From: Mycobacteriales bacterium
Lineage (GTDB): Bacteria; Actinomycetota; Actinomycetes; Mycobacteriales; Mycobacteriaceae
Assembly (NCBI GenBank): GCA_018376445.1
Contig: JAHABL010000001.1
Span: 186,001 to 250,000, forward strand
Direction: 5' to 3'
DNA: 64,000 nt
Positions 16,941 to 26,243 of the stretch are shown piece after piece. Both the position numbers and the translations under genes were made by a program. How positions within the stretch are numbered: position 1 is the first letter of the stretch; each line of letters begins with the position of its first letter. The notes beneath the pieces are model-generated. The model did no database searches. It worked only from the letters and a program-made list of their open reading frames with translations, and was not told the DNA's origin.

Positions 16941-18206
16941 ATGCCTACCGCGCCACGTAAGTATCCCCCCGTCACCGAACGTATTATGCCCAAGGTCGCC
17001 ATGATTGGAGGTGGGCAGCTGGCTCGCATGACGGCCCAGGCGGCCATCGAGCTGGGGCAGACGTTGCGGGTGGTGTCTCCTGGTCCTACGGAATCTGCCG
17101 CCCAGGTTACCCCCGACGTGGTGATCGGCGAGCATACGGATGTGGAGGCGATCCGTACTGCTGCACAGGGGGCGGATGTGGTGACCTTTGACCATGAGCA
17201 TGTTCCTCAGGACGTTCTGGCGACGTTGCTGGCGGAGGGTGTGAACTTCCAGCCGCGGCCGAGCGCCCTCATTTTTGCCCAGGACAAACTGAAGATGCGG
17301 CGGCGTCTGCAGGAGATTGGTGCTCCGGTGCCCCCGTTTGCCCATCTGCAGAACGATGACGATGTGGCGCGGTTCTGGGAGGAGAACAACGGCGAGGTCA
17401 TCATTAAGACGGCGCGTGGCGGATACGACGGCCATGGGGTGTGGGCCCCGAAGACGCTTGCTGAGGCACAGGAGATTGTGCGCACAGGTATCACGGAGCA
17501 TGAGATGACGATGCTGGGCGAGTGGAAAGTGCCGTGGGTGGTGGAATTGTCTGCCCTGGTCGCTCAATCACCAGAGGGGCAAGGGGCAGTATGGCCCGTC
17601 ACCCAATCCATCCAGCAGCAGGGTATTTGTGCTGTTGCGATGGCTCCTGCGCCCGGTCTGCCGGCGGAAGTAGCGACAGCTGCCCAACAATTGGGGCTGC
17701 GCATTGCCCAGGAGCTGGGGGTAACAGGGGTGCTGGCGGTGGAGCTGTTCTTGCTGCCGGATAACTCTTTGCTGGTTAATGAATTGGCGATGCGCCCCCA
17801 TAACACTGGGCATTGGACGCAGGACGGGTGCATTACCAGCCAGTTCGAGCAGCACATTCGGGCGGTTTTGGATTATCCGTTGGGGGACGTCTCCATGCGT
17901 GTCCCGTTTACGGTGATGGCCAACGTGTTGGGTGCACCGGAGACTCCGGAGATGACGATGGACGAGCGGGCTCATCACCTGTTTGCGCGCTTCCCCAATG
18001 TGAAGCTGCATATGTACGGAAAAGGCGAGCGTCCGGGCCGTAAACTGGGACATGTCAACGTGTGTGGCCCGCTGGGTGGTTCGGTTGAGGACCCCGTCTA
18101 TGTGGCGAAAGTACAGCGGGAAGCGGAGTTGGCGGCACATTGGATGTCCGCGGCAGAGTGGCTGGATGGCTGGGACCCGCATACCGGGATGCCGGCTGAC
18201 GAGTGA
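16941..18206 (+). CDS. purK: N5-carboxyaminoimidazole ribonucleotide synthase
   Basis: PurK converts AIR, ATP and bicarbonate to N5-CAIR in purine synthesis. The ATP-grasp features are visible: MIGGGQLARMTAQAA at the N-terminus, IIKTARGGYDGHGV, AVELFLL, and the LAMRPHNTGHWT stretch. ATG at 16941 (421 residues) is preceded by GGAAGAG; ATG 16986 is an alternative that drops 15 residues, and the frame extends upstream to 16836. purE follows about 85 bases later, as in related genomes. Confidence 0.94.
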   Translation: MPTAPRKYPPVTERIMPKVAMIGGGQLARMTAQAAIELGQTLRVVSPGPTESAAQVTPDVVIGEHTDVEAIRTAAQGADVVTFDHEHVPQDVLATLLAEGVNFQPRPSALIFAQDKLKMRRRLQEIGAPVPPFAHLQNDDDVARFWEENNGEVIIKTARGGYDGHGVWAPKTLAEAQEIVRTGITEHEMTMLGEWKVPWVVELSALVAQSPEGQGAVWPVTQSIQQQGICAVAMAPAPGLPAEVATAAQQLGLRIAQELGVTGVLAVELFLLPDNSLLVNELAMRPHNTGHWTQDGCITSQFEQHIRAVLDYPLGDVSMRVPFTVMANVLGAPETPEMTMDERAHHLFARFPNVKLHMYGKGERPGRKLGHVNVCGPLGGSVEDPVYVAKVQREAELAAHWMSAAEWLDGWDPHTGMPADE

Positions 18207-18291
18207 ACCAGCGTGCCTAAGCCGGCGACGTGAACGACAGCAATACTGAGATGGATGAGCGCCAGGTAAGGCGTGAAGAAAGGTGACGACG

Positions 18292-18804
18292 ATGGCATCC
18301 TCCAACCCTTTGGTGGGAATTGTGATGGGGTCAGATTCCGACTGGCCGACGGTTGAGCCGGCGGTGGAAGCCCTGGATACGTTCGGTATCCCGTGGGAGG
18401 TGGGTGTGTATTCGGCGCACCGTACTCCGCAGCGCATGCTGGATTACGGCAAGGAGGCAGCTGGCCGGGGGCTGCAGTGCATCATTGCCTGTGCCGGTGG
18501 TGCCGCACATCTGCCAGGCATGATGGCAGCGGCCACGGCTTTGCCTGTTATTGGTATCCCGCGTGCTTTGAAGAACCTGGAGGGGATGGATTCGCTGTTG
18601 TCGATCGTGCAGATGCCCGCTGGCGTGCCGGTAGCTACGGTGTCGATTGATGGCGCGAAGAATGCCGGCTTGTTGGCTGCTCGCATTATTGGTGCGGCTG
18701 ATGCGGAAGTGCGGGCTAAGATGGAGGCCTTTATGGCGGGGATGGAAGATGAGGTCGTGGGTAAACACGCGGCTTTGCAGAACCGCTTGGAACAGGATCG
18801 GTAG
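18292..18804 (+). CDS. purE: N5-carboxyaminoimidazole ribonucleotide mutase
   Basis: The 170-residue class I PurE moves the carboxylate of N5-CAIR to form CAIR, directly after Pur[24 protein letters not shown], and [17 protein letters not shown] are the substrate-binding segments of the family. ATG at 18292, eight bases after GAAGAAAGG, is preferred over GTG at 18283. It converges with the TetR gene whose stop lies 16 bases beyond. Confidence 0.95.
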   Translation: MASSNPLVGIVMGSDSDWPTVEPAVEALDTFGIPWEVGVYSAHRTPQRMLDYGKEAAGRGLQCIIACAGGAAHLPGMMAAATALPVIGIPRALKNLEGMDSLLSIVQMPAGVPVATVSIDGAKNAGLLAARIIGAADAEVRAKMEAFMAGMEDEVVGKHAALQNRLEQDR

Positions 18805-18820
18805 ACCGGGCAGGCGCAGT

Positions 18821-19726
18821 CTACCGGGCAGAGCGCGGGGAGTGGCGAGTGCTGTTCTTCGCGCTCTTTTGTGTGTTGGCCGGGGTTGATGTGTCATCTG
18901 CACGTGATTGTTGCTCAGATGATTTGCCCGCTGTCCCGCGGGTGGAGGTGCGGGTTGACGTACGCCGGCCGGTGTTCTTCGGTTTTGAGATGTCTGTCAT
19001 GAAGCGGGCAGGGGGACTCATCGGTTCAGCTTCGGGGAGACCGGGGGAGATGAAGTGGGAGCGTTGGTTGATTGCGCTGGTTTCTGGGCTGGGCGGGATT
19101 TCTGTTGGGGGGATGTCAGCGGAGGGGCTGAGGAGCCCAGTGAGTGCGTATTTGAGCTGCCGGCGCCAGGTGGCATTGGAGATGATACGGGACATGGAGC
19201 CGACGGAGAGGCTGGTGCCTTGCAGCATCATGATGACCATGGCGGCGAGTTCCATGTCGTCTTCGTCGCGTAGCTGGCTGGGGTCGACAGCCCGGCAGTG
19301 GTGGATGAGGGAGGCCAGCACTGCAAGCGATTCCCGTTGTGAGATACCAAGGCGCATAACGAAATAGTTAGCTAGGAAGCCGCGTTCGGAGCGTGCGAGT
19401 TGATCGAAAATGGGCTGTTCGCGTACGCGGATGACGAAGTCGAGGAGGGTATCGATGAGTTCCTCGACGGTGTCGACAAGTCGATAGCACTGGTTCATTA
19501 CGTCCAGCATGATGGAGGTAACGAGGGAATAGAATACGGCGTTGATGTCGTTAAAGCGACGATACAGAGTTGGCCTAGAAATCCCTGCGCGGCTTGCAAT
19601 TTCAGAGATCGTCGTGTTGTCGATGCCCTTTTCCATAATGACGTCATAGGCTGCACCGAGGATCTTGCCGTCAATATTGAGGGGCAAGTTCCACGAGTAG
19701 GGGACGGAGTTATGTGGTGTGGTCAT
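18821..19726 (-). CDS. TetR-family regulator with long disordered tail
   Basis: The 301-residue protein has an N-terminal TetR helix-turn-helix (about residues 17-65) with recognition segment SRPTLYRRFNDINAVFYSL. A ligand-binding-like helical domain extends to about residue 205. The last 95 residues are Pro/Ser/Thr/Arg-rich and probably disordered, which is unusual for TetR proteins. It lies directly downstream of glpD on the same strand but after the glpD terminator. Its recognition helix nearly equals that of the TetR gene upstream of glpD, so it may bind the same kind of operator. Ligand unknown. Confidence 0.85.
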   Translation of the reverse strand: MTTPHNSVPYSWNLPLNIDGKILGAAYDVIMEKGIDNTTISEIASRAGISRPTLYRRFNDINAVFYSLVTSIMLDVMNQCYRLVDTVEELIDTLLDFVIRVREQPIFDQLARSERGFLANYFVMRLGISQRESLAVLASLIHHCRAVDPSQLRDEDDMELAAMVIMMLQGTSLSVGSMSRIISNATWRRQLKYALTGLLSPSADIPPTEIPPSPETSAINQRSHFISPGLPEAEPMSPPARFMTDISKPKNTGRRTSTRTSTRGTAGKSSEQQSRADDTSTPANTQKSAKNSTRHSPRSAR

Positions 19727-19853
19727 ATGGAAGAGTGAAAATTGAATGGCGCGCAGGCCACTGCGCTGCCGGGGGGGGGAGGAGTGTATATTGTGGCTCG
19801 CCCACTATGCTACGGGATTTAGTGCCGCTTTTTTCTTACACGGAGCAAGAAAA

Positions 19854-19889
19854 CCGGTGTGCCTAGTAAACAGCTACTAGGCACACCGG
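19854..19889 (-). terminator. Rho-independent terminator of glpD
   Basis: CCGGTGTGCCTAGTA (19854-19868) pairs perfectly with TACTAGGCACACCGG (19875-19889) around a six-base loop. On the minus strand it is followed by TTTTCTT, and it lies 33 bases after the glpD stop. Confidence 0.92.
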
Positions 19890-19921
19890 GAAGAGTTAAT
19901 AAAGTTGCCGTAGATTGTGTC

Positions 19922-21484
19922 CTACTTGACCAGGGTGTCGATCATTTCCTGGGCGGTGGGAAGGGCAGCGTCGCGGTCCTTCTTCACCAGGCCGACGCGG
20001 GTGCGGCGATCCAGAATGTCGTCGACGGTCATAGCGCCTTCGTGGGTGACAGCATAGGCGAACTCAGCACGGGTGATGTCCATGTCAGCAACCTGCTCCA
20101 GCGGGCGCTCGGCCGGGCAGGAGGAAACGACGTTGGGGGCTTCGTAGCCAAAACGAGCGACCAGCGAGGCAGGCAGTTTGTCCAGATCCGCCTTGGAAAC
20201 GCCGACAGAGGCAGGGTGCTTGGGAGCACCGATGAAGGGGGTGGTGCGGGTGACGCAAGGGCCAGCGCTCAGGTGGCGACGCTTGACAACCTCGTCAACG
20301 GTCTCTTCTGCCATGAGGCGGTACTCGGTGAACTTGCCGCCCACGATGGAGATGAGGCCGTTCTTAGCTTCGATGATGGCGTGGCGACGGGACAGGTCCG
20401 AGGTGGATCCGCCTTCACCGGAGTCGATGAGCGGGCGGTAGCCGGTGAAAGCGCCGATGACGTCATCGCGGGTGAGCTTCACTTCCAGGGCGCTGTTGAA
20501 GTTCTTGAGGAGGAAGTCGATGTCCTCTTCCGGAGTGGGGGGAACGTCGACGATCTCGCCGCGGGTTTCTTCGTCGGTAAGACCCAAGTAGATGCGTCCG
20601 AGCTGCTCTGGGATGGCGAAGAGGTAGCGGGAAATGGAGCCAGGCAGCGGCACAGTGAGCTGGCCAGTGGGGTTGCCCATCTTAGCTGCGTCGATCACCA
20701 GGTGGGTGCCGCGGGCGGGACGGAGCTTGATCTCGTTGTCGATGTGTCCTGCCCAGACACCGGCGGCGGAGACCACGGACTTGGCGTTGAGGGTGAAGCT
20801 CTTGCCGCCCAGTTGGTCGGTGACGGTGACAGAGGTGCCGGTTACGCCACTGCAGGCGGCGTGAGTGAGGACGAGGCAGCCCTTTTCTGCGGCAGTACGG
20901 ATGGCGCAGGTAACGATACGGGCGTCGTCAATCATCTGGCCGTCGTAGAAGACCCAGGAGCCCTTGAGGCCTTCGCGGGCGACGCCGGGGCACATTTCGA
21001 GGGTCTTGGAGACGCTCTGGTAATGGGAGTGGGGAAGAATATCTCCGGAGGTGCCGGCAGCCATACGGAGGAGGTCGCCACCGATGAAGCCGACGCGGGA
21101 AGCGCCCTGCTGGACGGTGGTGGCGGCGTCGTTCAGCGGAACGACCTGGGCGATGGCGTGGACGAGGTGCGGAGCAATCTCCTCCAAGAGGATGCCACGT
21201 TCGACCGCGGAGCTGTGGGCGATACCGAGTTCCATCTTGGCGAGGTAGCGGAGGCCACCGTGGGCGAGCTTGGAGGACCAACGGGAGGTGCCGAAGGCAA
21301 TATCTTCTTTTTCGATGATGGCGACTTTGAGACCGCGGGTAACGGCGTCGAGGGCCACACCGGCACCGGTGATGCCGGCGCCGATGATGATCATGTCGAG
21401 CTCATCGGCCGGCATCGAAGCAAGTTTCGTGAGAGTTTCGGTGCGGAGTTCAGGAGACAGTGCGCGAGGATCCTGCGAGGTCAT
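19922..21484 (-). CDS. glpD: Glycerol-3-phosphate dehydrogenase (FAD)
   Basis: The 520-residue flavoprotein has the dinucleotide-binding motif MIIIGAGITGAGVALDAVTRG near residue 31 and the following FGTSRWSSKLAHGGLRYL flavin segment. A C-terminal DAO_C-type domain follows. It oxidises glycerol 3-phosphate to DHAP and feeds electrons into the membrane quinone pool. Its start lies inside the last 35 bases of the upstream TetR gene, so the regulator and glpD form an overlapping operon. A strong terminator follows. The glycerol kinase gene is 13 kb away and not co-transcribed. Confidence 0.94.
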   Translation of the reverse strand: MTSQDPRALSPELRTETLTKLASMPADELDMIIIGAGITGAGVALDAVTRGLKVAIIEKEDIAFGTSRWSSKLAHGGLRYLAKMELGIAHSSAVERGILLEEIAPHLVHAIAQVVPLNDAATTVQQGASRVGFIGGDLLRMAAGTSGDILPHSHYQSVSKTLEMCPGVAREGLKGSWVFYDGQMIDDARIVTCAIRTAAEKGCLVLTHAACSGVTGTSVTVTDQLGGKSFTLNAKSVVSAAGVWAGHIDNEIKLRPARGTHLVIDAAKMGNPTGQLTVPLPGSISRYLFAIPEQLGRIYLGLTDEETRGEIVDVPPTPEEDIDFLLKNFNSALEVKLTRDDVIGAFTGYRPLIDSGEGGSTSDLSRRHAIIEAKNGLISIVGGKFTEYRLMAEETVDEVVKRRHLSAGPCVTRTTPFIGAPKHPASVGVSKADLDKLPASLVARFGYEAPNVVSSCPAERPLEQVADMDITRAEFAYAVTHEGAMTVDDILDRRTRVGLVKKDRDAALPTAQEMIDTLVK

Positions 21485-22112
21485 GAGATAAATATCCCTT
21501 CAATGTTTTGGTTAGTTCTTCACGCCAAACGTCATCACTACCAAAACCGGAGGAGGCTGCCTGTGCGGAGAGAGCAGCGGCCTGGGTTATGACCAGAATC
21601 ATAGTTGCCATGACGTGGGGATCGTCCTGGCGGATGAGGAGTGCTGCTTCCGGCTCTTCACCGTGTGCACGAGCCACGTCTGATACCTGGACTCGTTTGA
21701 TGAGAGTTTCCAAGTAGCGGATGAGAGCGATTTGGCTCTGGCCGAAGCGTCGGAAGGAGTACGTGGTCAGCAGTTCGGGATCTGTCTCGATAATGGCTCG
21801 GAGGAATTTATTGTTCCGCGCTTTGTCGGTGTAGATCACGATGGTGTCAACCAATTCCTCGGTATCCGAAGGCATACGGGGCACGGTGTCTAGAATATCG
21901 AGGAGTTCCCGGGTGAGGAGGGCCGTGGCGAGGGCGGTGACGTCCTTGTAGCGGCGGTAGAGGGTAGGGCGGCTCACTTGGGCAGCTCGGGCAATTCCAG
22001 CCATGGTTGTGCGGCGTACACCATCCTGCACGATGCAGTTGAGGCCAGCTTGGATGATGGCTTCATCGACCGACATCGTGGTGGATTCTGGATTCTGAGG
22101 TGACTTAGGCAC
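21450..22112 (-). CDS. TetR-family regulator overlapping glpD
   Basis: This 220-residue TetR protein has a helix-turn-helix at about residues 15-60 (GIARAAQVSRPTLYRRYKDVTALA) followed by a helical effector domain. Its 3' end overlaps the start of glpD by 35 bases, implying co-transcription and probable control of glpD and of itself. The start is GTG at 22112 with GGGAG ten bases upstream. The upstream region (22113-22216) is AT-rich with a loose inverted repeat around ATTG...CAAT (about 22138-22172), a candidate operator. The ligand is unknown; glycerol 3-phosphate or an acyl-CoA are possible. Confidence 0.88.
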   Translation of the reverse strand: MPKSPQNPESTTMSVDEAIIQAGLNCIVQDGVRRTTMAGIARAAQVSRPTLYRRYKDVTALATALLTRELLDILDTVPRMPSDTEELVDTIVIYTDKARNNKFLRAIIETDPELLTTYSFRRFGQSQIALIRYLETLIKRVQVSDVARAHGEEPEAALLIRQDDPHVMATMILVITQAAALSAQAASSGFGSDDVWREELTKTLKGYLSHDLAGSSRTVS

Positions 22113-22216
22113 GGTTCAATACTCCCTTAGGAATTACAGATTGTCAATAAGTGTTAATGTGTAAATGGCAATAGTTGGCAAAGTCACATTAGCGCTGCTT
22201 GCCTGGGGCACAGAAC

Positions 22217-23719
22217 CTAATTGACGCATTGTGGGCCACGTCCACCCGCGCTAATAGAGGGAGTACTACCGGGGCTCACAGTGGGTTTGGCAGGTAGCTC
22301 AAGATCACTGGCGAAGACGGTTTTCCCGTCCTTCGTAGCCGGTCCCTCATAGTCGTCAGCGAGGACTACTCGCACGGTTCCAATAGGTACATCTGCGGAA
22401 CTCTGGACAGGGAGACCACCCAAGTCTTTACTCACGGCATCTGCCGCAGCCATAGTCTGAGGATTACCCACCACCACACTAGTGGGGGTGTCATTGTCAG
22501 AGTTTCCAGTGTTCTGGGTCTGGTAGCCCAGGCCCTCTAGGTACTTGGCCACCGAACCAGCCAATCCGGCGAGAGAACCGGCATTCAAGACTGATAGTGA
22601 TACGGCAGAACGATCAATGTTGACGCGTTCCGGCTTCGGTAGTTCCCTCTTCTTCCCTGGTTTCTTGGCAGAACCAATGGTGCGCTCGACCCACGCCTTC
22701 ACAGCCGGCGGATCGACTTCAATAGCACTTACCATGTCGCCGTTATCCAGATTCATATGAGCATCAGGGTTGACGACGGGGATCGTCGAGAACTTCACCT
22801 GCCCGCCGGTCAAGTGCTGTAGCTGCTGGGCGAACTGCACCACATCCCAGCCCTCGTTCACTACCACGGAGCGGTTAATCGCCAGCGTAAGCCGGTTCAG
22901 CGCATCCGGATTGGTGAGAACACCTGCGGAAAGCACCTTGCGCACCATAGAGGCCATATACGCCTGCTGCCGGGTAATACGGTCGAGGTCACCACGCAAC
23001 AAACCGTGGCGTTGACGGACAAACGCAAGTGCCTTAGAACCACTCAGTGTCTGTACACCTGCACGGAAGTGTGCACCTGAGTAAGGGTCGTTGACGGCCT
23101 GGTTGAGACATACCTCCACGCCGCCCACAGCATTGGTAATCAGGACAAATCCCAGCAAGCCCACTTCGGCATAATGGTCCACCGTCACGCCGGTGAGATC
23201 AGCGACTGCACGGAGGAGGGCTTCACGGCCCGCATCAGTGGCAATCTTTTCGGCTTGTTGGGGAGACATGCCCTTGGCGAGTGCTTCCTGCTTGGCCAGC
23301 AGCAGCGTTTGCCCGTAGACACCGTTGATCTTGCCTTCGCCCAACTTTGGGGTGGAGATCCACGTGTCGCGGGGGATGGAGATAGCGGTAGCAGATCGGC
23401 CGTTGTGGGGAATACGCACCAGCAGGATGGTGTCCGTGTTGGTCGATTCCACATCATTGCCCGCGTGCAGCATGCGCCGTTCACTGGCAGTGAGGGGATT
23501 GCCTTTGGCATCAGTGCGAGAGTCCGAGCCAACGAGGAGGATGTCGGTAGCGCCGTCTGCCTCACCGCCCAGGGTAAGGAATGCGTTCGCGGTGTTGTGT
23601 TTGAGAGTGTCGATTTTTGACCAAGCGAAGGTCGACACAACGACGAGGAGGATGGCGATGATGGCGATAATTGGCCGCACAACGCGCGTCAGAACTGTCT
23701 GAGGAGCGCGGGCATTCAT
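22217..23719 (-). CDS. LytR-CpsA-Psr family glycopolymer transferase with LytR_C domain
   Basis: The 500-residue protein has one N-terminal transmembrane helix (about 18-38). An LCP catalytic domain (about 60-270) follows, with TDTILLVRIP, ISIPRDTWI and the Arg-rich RQRHGLLRGDLDRITRQQAY. A LytR_C domain (about 365-460) is next. LCP enzymes join arabinogalactan from its lipid carrier to peptidoglycan outside the membrane. Placement beside rmlB/rmlD/wbbL fits, since these make the rhamnose linker, and mycobacteria have an LCP gene at the same place. ATG at 23719 is preceded by AAGGAGATGCT. The gene diverges from rmlB across 266 bases. Confidence 0.92.
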   Translation of the reverse strand: MNARAPQTVLTRVVRPIIAIIAILLVVVSTFAWSKIDTLKHNTANAFLTLGGEADGATDILLVGSDSRTDAKGNPLTASERRMLHAGNDVESTNTDTILLVRIPHNGRSATAISIPRDTWISTPKLGEGKINGVYGQTLLLAKQEALAKGMSPQQAEKIATDAGREALLRAVADLTGVTVDHYAEVGLLGFVLITNAVGGVEVCLNQAVNDPYSGAHFRAGVQTLSGSKALAFVRQRHGLLRGDLDRITRQQAYMASMVRKVLSAGVLTNPDALNRLTLAINRSVVVNEGWDVVQFAQQLQHLTGGQVKFSTIPVVNPDAHMNLDNGDMVSAIEVDPPAVKAWVERTIGSAKKPGKKRELPKPERVNIDRSAVSLSVLNAGSLAGLAGSVAKYLEGLGYQTQNTGNSDNDTPTSVVVGNPQTMAAADAVSKDLGGLPVQSSADVPIGTVRVVLADDYEGPATKDGKTVFASDLELPAKPTVSPGSTPSISAGGRGPQCVN

Positions 23720-23985
23720 AGCATCTCCTTCCCTCGTCGATAACCCACCCACCAGGACTATTACTGGCGGATAACTAGAAGATCACTCTGTGGTAACAGA
23801 GTACTCTTACTAGCCTACGAAATAAGCTCTCCATTTCGACAATTGACGAGCCCACTCAACAAGAAAAAACTGAGGTGAGACCAAGAATTTCGGGTGCACT
23901 GCAGCAGCTGTTCCAGAAATGCACAGGGCTGCTCCCACAGTAGGTAATCTAGGAACAGCACTAGCACGTAGGGGAAGGACACAGG
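23720..23985. promoter_or_regulatory. Divergent promoter region between LCP gene and rmlB
   Basis: This 266-base non-coding stretch separates two divergent genes and is AT-rich in its middle. At 23785-23802, ACTCTGT-GGTA-ACAGAGT forms a perfect seven-pair hairpin, immediately overlapping the palindrome AGAGTACTCT (23798-23807). These may be operator sites. I cannot assign a regulator. Confidence 0.4.
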
Positions 23986-25017
23986 GTGAAGCTCTTCGTC
24001 ACAGGTGGAGCTGGCTTTATCGGCTCAGTTTTTACCACAATGGCTCTGGACGGAGCACTGGATCTACCGGAGCTCGAAGCCGTCACCGTCTATGACGCCC
24101 TCACCTACGCGGGCACGCTGACGAACCTCACCCAATGCGCTAGTGACTCCCGCTTCTCCTTTATCCACGGTGACATTTGCGATGAACCTACCCTGCACGA
24201 GGCAATGCGCGGACACGACGCCGTCATCCACTTCGCCGCAGAATCGCATGTCGACCGTTCCATTAACGGAGCCACCACATTTGCGCACACGAACGTCGTA
24301 GGGACTGCCGCCGTCATGCAAGCCGCCCATGATGTCGGTGCTGCCCGCATCGTTCACGTCTCCACCGACGAAATCTACGGTTCTATCCCGCTGGGGTCCT
24401 GGCCGGAAACAGACCCGCTCCTCCCCACCAGCCCCTACTCCGCGTCGAAAGCAGGCTCGGACCTCGTCGCCCAAGCGTTCTTCCGCAGCTTCGGCCTACC
24501 CGTCGTGATTACTCGCTGCTCCAACAACTACGGCCCGCACCAGTTTCCTGAAAAGCTCATCCCGCTCTTCGTCACCAACCTCATGGAAGGAAAGAAGGTA
24601 CCGGTCTACGGTGATGGTTCTGCCTGCCGCGACTGGCTGCACGTTACCGACCATTGCCGGGGGTTAGCGCTGGCGTTGACGAAGGGCCGTGCCGGGGAGG
24701 TCTACAACATTGGGGGCGGGACGGAAATGTCCGCGCTAGAAATGACTCGTCGGATTGTCGCCGAGATGGGGATGAGTGAGGACATGATCGAGTTCGTGGC
24801 AGACCGACCTGGCCATGACATGCGCTACTGCGTGGACGACTCTAAAGCCCGAGCGGAATTGGGATACCGACCCTACATGAGTTTCGACCACGGACTGGCT
24901 TCCACTATCGCTTGGTATCGCGAGAACCGACAGTGGTGGGAACCGTTGCGCGCGGGGGCACCTCGGCTGGAACGGCTCGACCAGGCGGCACCCTACCGGG
25001 ATGTTGACCCGCGTTGA
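23986..25017 (+). CDS. rmlB: dTDP-glucose 4,6-dehydratase
   Basis: The 343-residue extended SDR starts at GTG 23986 (MKLFVTGGAGFIGS, the NAD loop) and has YDALTYAGTLTNL, the SDR catalytic YSASKAGSD and the NNYGPHQFPEKLIPL segment of RmlB. It makes dTDP-4-keto-6-deoxyglucose, the second step to dTDP-rhamnose, which is needed for the mycolyl-arabinogalactan linker. It lies upstream of rmlD and wbbL. From memory, rmlB sits elsewhere with rmlC in M. tuberculosis, so this clustering differs. Confidence 0.94.
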   Translation: MKLFVTGGAGFIGSVFTTMALDGALDLPELEAVTVYDALTYAGTLTNLTQCASDSRFSFIHGDICDEPTLHEAMRGHDAVIHFAAESHVDRSINGATTFAHTNVVGTAAVMQAAHDVGAARIVHVSTDEIYGSIPLGSWPETDPLLPTSPYSASKAGSDLVAQAFFRSFGLPVVITRCSNNYGPHQFPEKLIPLFVTNLMEGKKVPVYGDGSACRDWLHVTDHCRGLALALTKGRAGEVYNIGGGTEMSALEMTRRIVAEMGMSEDMIEFVADRPGHDMRYCVDDSKARAELGYRPYMSFDHGLASTIAWYRENRQWWEPLRAGAPRLERLDQAAPYRDVDPR

Positions 25018-25194
25018 CTGCAGATAATTGGCCTCTCCGATTCGTGCAGCTATTAGGAAACCAGCACAAACCCCAGTAACCTCTATACACTTAGCGCCCA
25101 TCGAGTGGATTTCTCGCACCATCGCACATCCATACATCATGAGCCGAATGACACGAAACGTCAGACACTAGCGTCTAAAGAAGAGAGCATTCCT

Positions 25195-26229
25195 GTGACA
25201 ACGCATCGCTGCCGAATTCACATTGTGGGAGCCAGTGGCCAACTTGGCTATGCGCTCCTCACCACCCAACCCGCCTTTCTGTGGAAAGTTGGGCAGGAAA
25301 CCCCGCTAGTAACGTACTCGCGCCGGGACTGCGATCTCTCCGACCCAACGGTATTTACCTCTGGCGAGACGCTCATGCTCGGCCCCGGAGACATTGTCAT
25401 TAACTGTGCTGCCTACACGGCAGTGGATGCGGCAGAGGAGAACCCCGACCTGGCCTACCGCATCAACGCCGAAGCACCTGGTGAGTTGGCGGCACTCTGC
25501 CGGGAGAGGGGTACACATCTTATCCACCTCAGTACTGACTACGTGTTTGGGGGGCAGCCGCGCCGCGATGATGCAGGACAGTGTCTGCCGTGGGAAACGG
25601 ATGACCCGGTCTCTCCGCGCTGCGTCTATGGAGCCAGTAAAGCCGCCGGGGAAGCTGCCATTATGGATGCGTGGGCTGGTGCTGAAGGACCGCACCAGGC
25701 AGTTATCGTGCGTACTTCATGGCTGTTTACCGGTCCGAAACGTCGCCAGTGGGGTGTGCGGGGAAGCGACTTCGTTATCACGATGCAGGATCTCTATCAG
25801 GCGAAGGGGAGCGTAACGGTTGTCAATGATCAGTACGGCTGCCCCACCTACTCCCTTGATCTGGCCCGCGGGCTGTGGGAACTCTGTCAGAAACTGTGCC
25901 ACGGAGAGGCGGTGCCCTCTCTCCTCCACGCCACTAACTCAGGTTTCACTACCTGGTTTAACTTCGCCCAGGCTATTATCGGCCAGCGTGATAGCGACGC
26001 GGCCACAGCTGTGCGCCCCTGCGCTAGTAGCGAGTTCCCCACGTCGGCAACGCGTCCCAGCTGGTCGACCCTCAGCCCCACTAGTTGGCACGATGCCGGG
26101 CTGACCCCGCTGCGTTCCTGGCAGGAGGCGCTTGAAGCGGCGCTGGATGAGTGTACACAGGGCGCAGATACCGAGCCTGCCCGCGGGGCATCTGCCGATT
26201 CCTCAGTTCGAGTTCAACCAGTCGGATAG
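25195..26229 (+). CDS. rmlD: dTDP-4-dehydrorhamnose reductase
   Basis: The 344-residue protein from GTG 25195 (preceded by AAGAAGAGAG) has HIVGASGQLGYALL, the NCAAYTAVDAAEENP stretch, STDYVFGG and the YGASKAAGE catalytic motif. It reduces the 4-keto sugar to dTDP-L-rhamnose using NADPH. wbbL follows after 14 bases. The 177-base gap from rmlB contains a TATACACT -10-like element near 25083, so rmlD may have its own promoter. Confidence 0.93.
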   Translation: MTTHRCRIHIVGASGQLGYALLTTQPAFLWKVGQETPLVTYSRRDCDLSDPTVFTSGETLMLGPGDIVINCAAYTAVDAAEENPDLAYRINAEAPGELAALCRERGTHLIHLSTDYVFGGQPRRDDAGQCLPWETDDPVSPRCVYGASKAAGEAAIMDAWAGAEGPHQAVIVRTSWLFTGPKRRQWGVRGSDFVITMQDLYQAKGSVTVVNDQYGCPTYSLDLARGLWELCQKLCHGEAVPSLLHATNSGFTTWFNFAQAIIGQRDSDAATAVRPCASSEFPTSATRPSWSTLSPTSWHDAGLTPLRSWQEALEAALDECTQGADTEPARGASADSSVRVQPVG

Positions 26230-26243
26230 ATAGGCTAATACTC

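Noticed and set aside
19859..21592. A 577-codon plus-strand open frame opposite glpD
   Set aside because: Gly/Asp/Val-rich composition without motifs and no ribosome-binding site; shadow of glpD, which has full motifs and a terminator.
23791..23810. MtrA box near the LCP/rmlB promoters (GTAAC element)
   Set aside because: Only one GTAAC half is present and the second direct half-site is missing.
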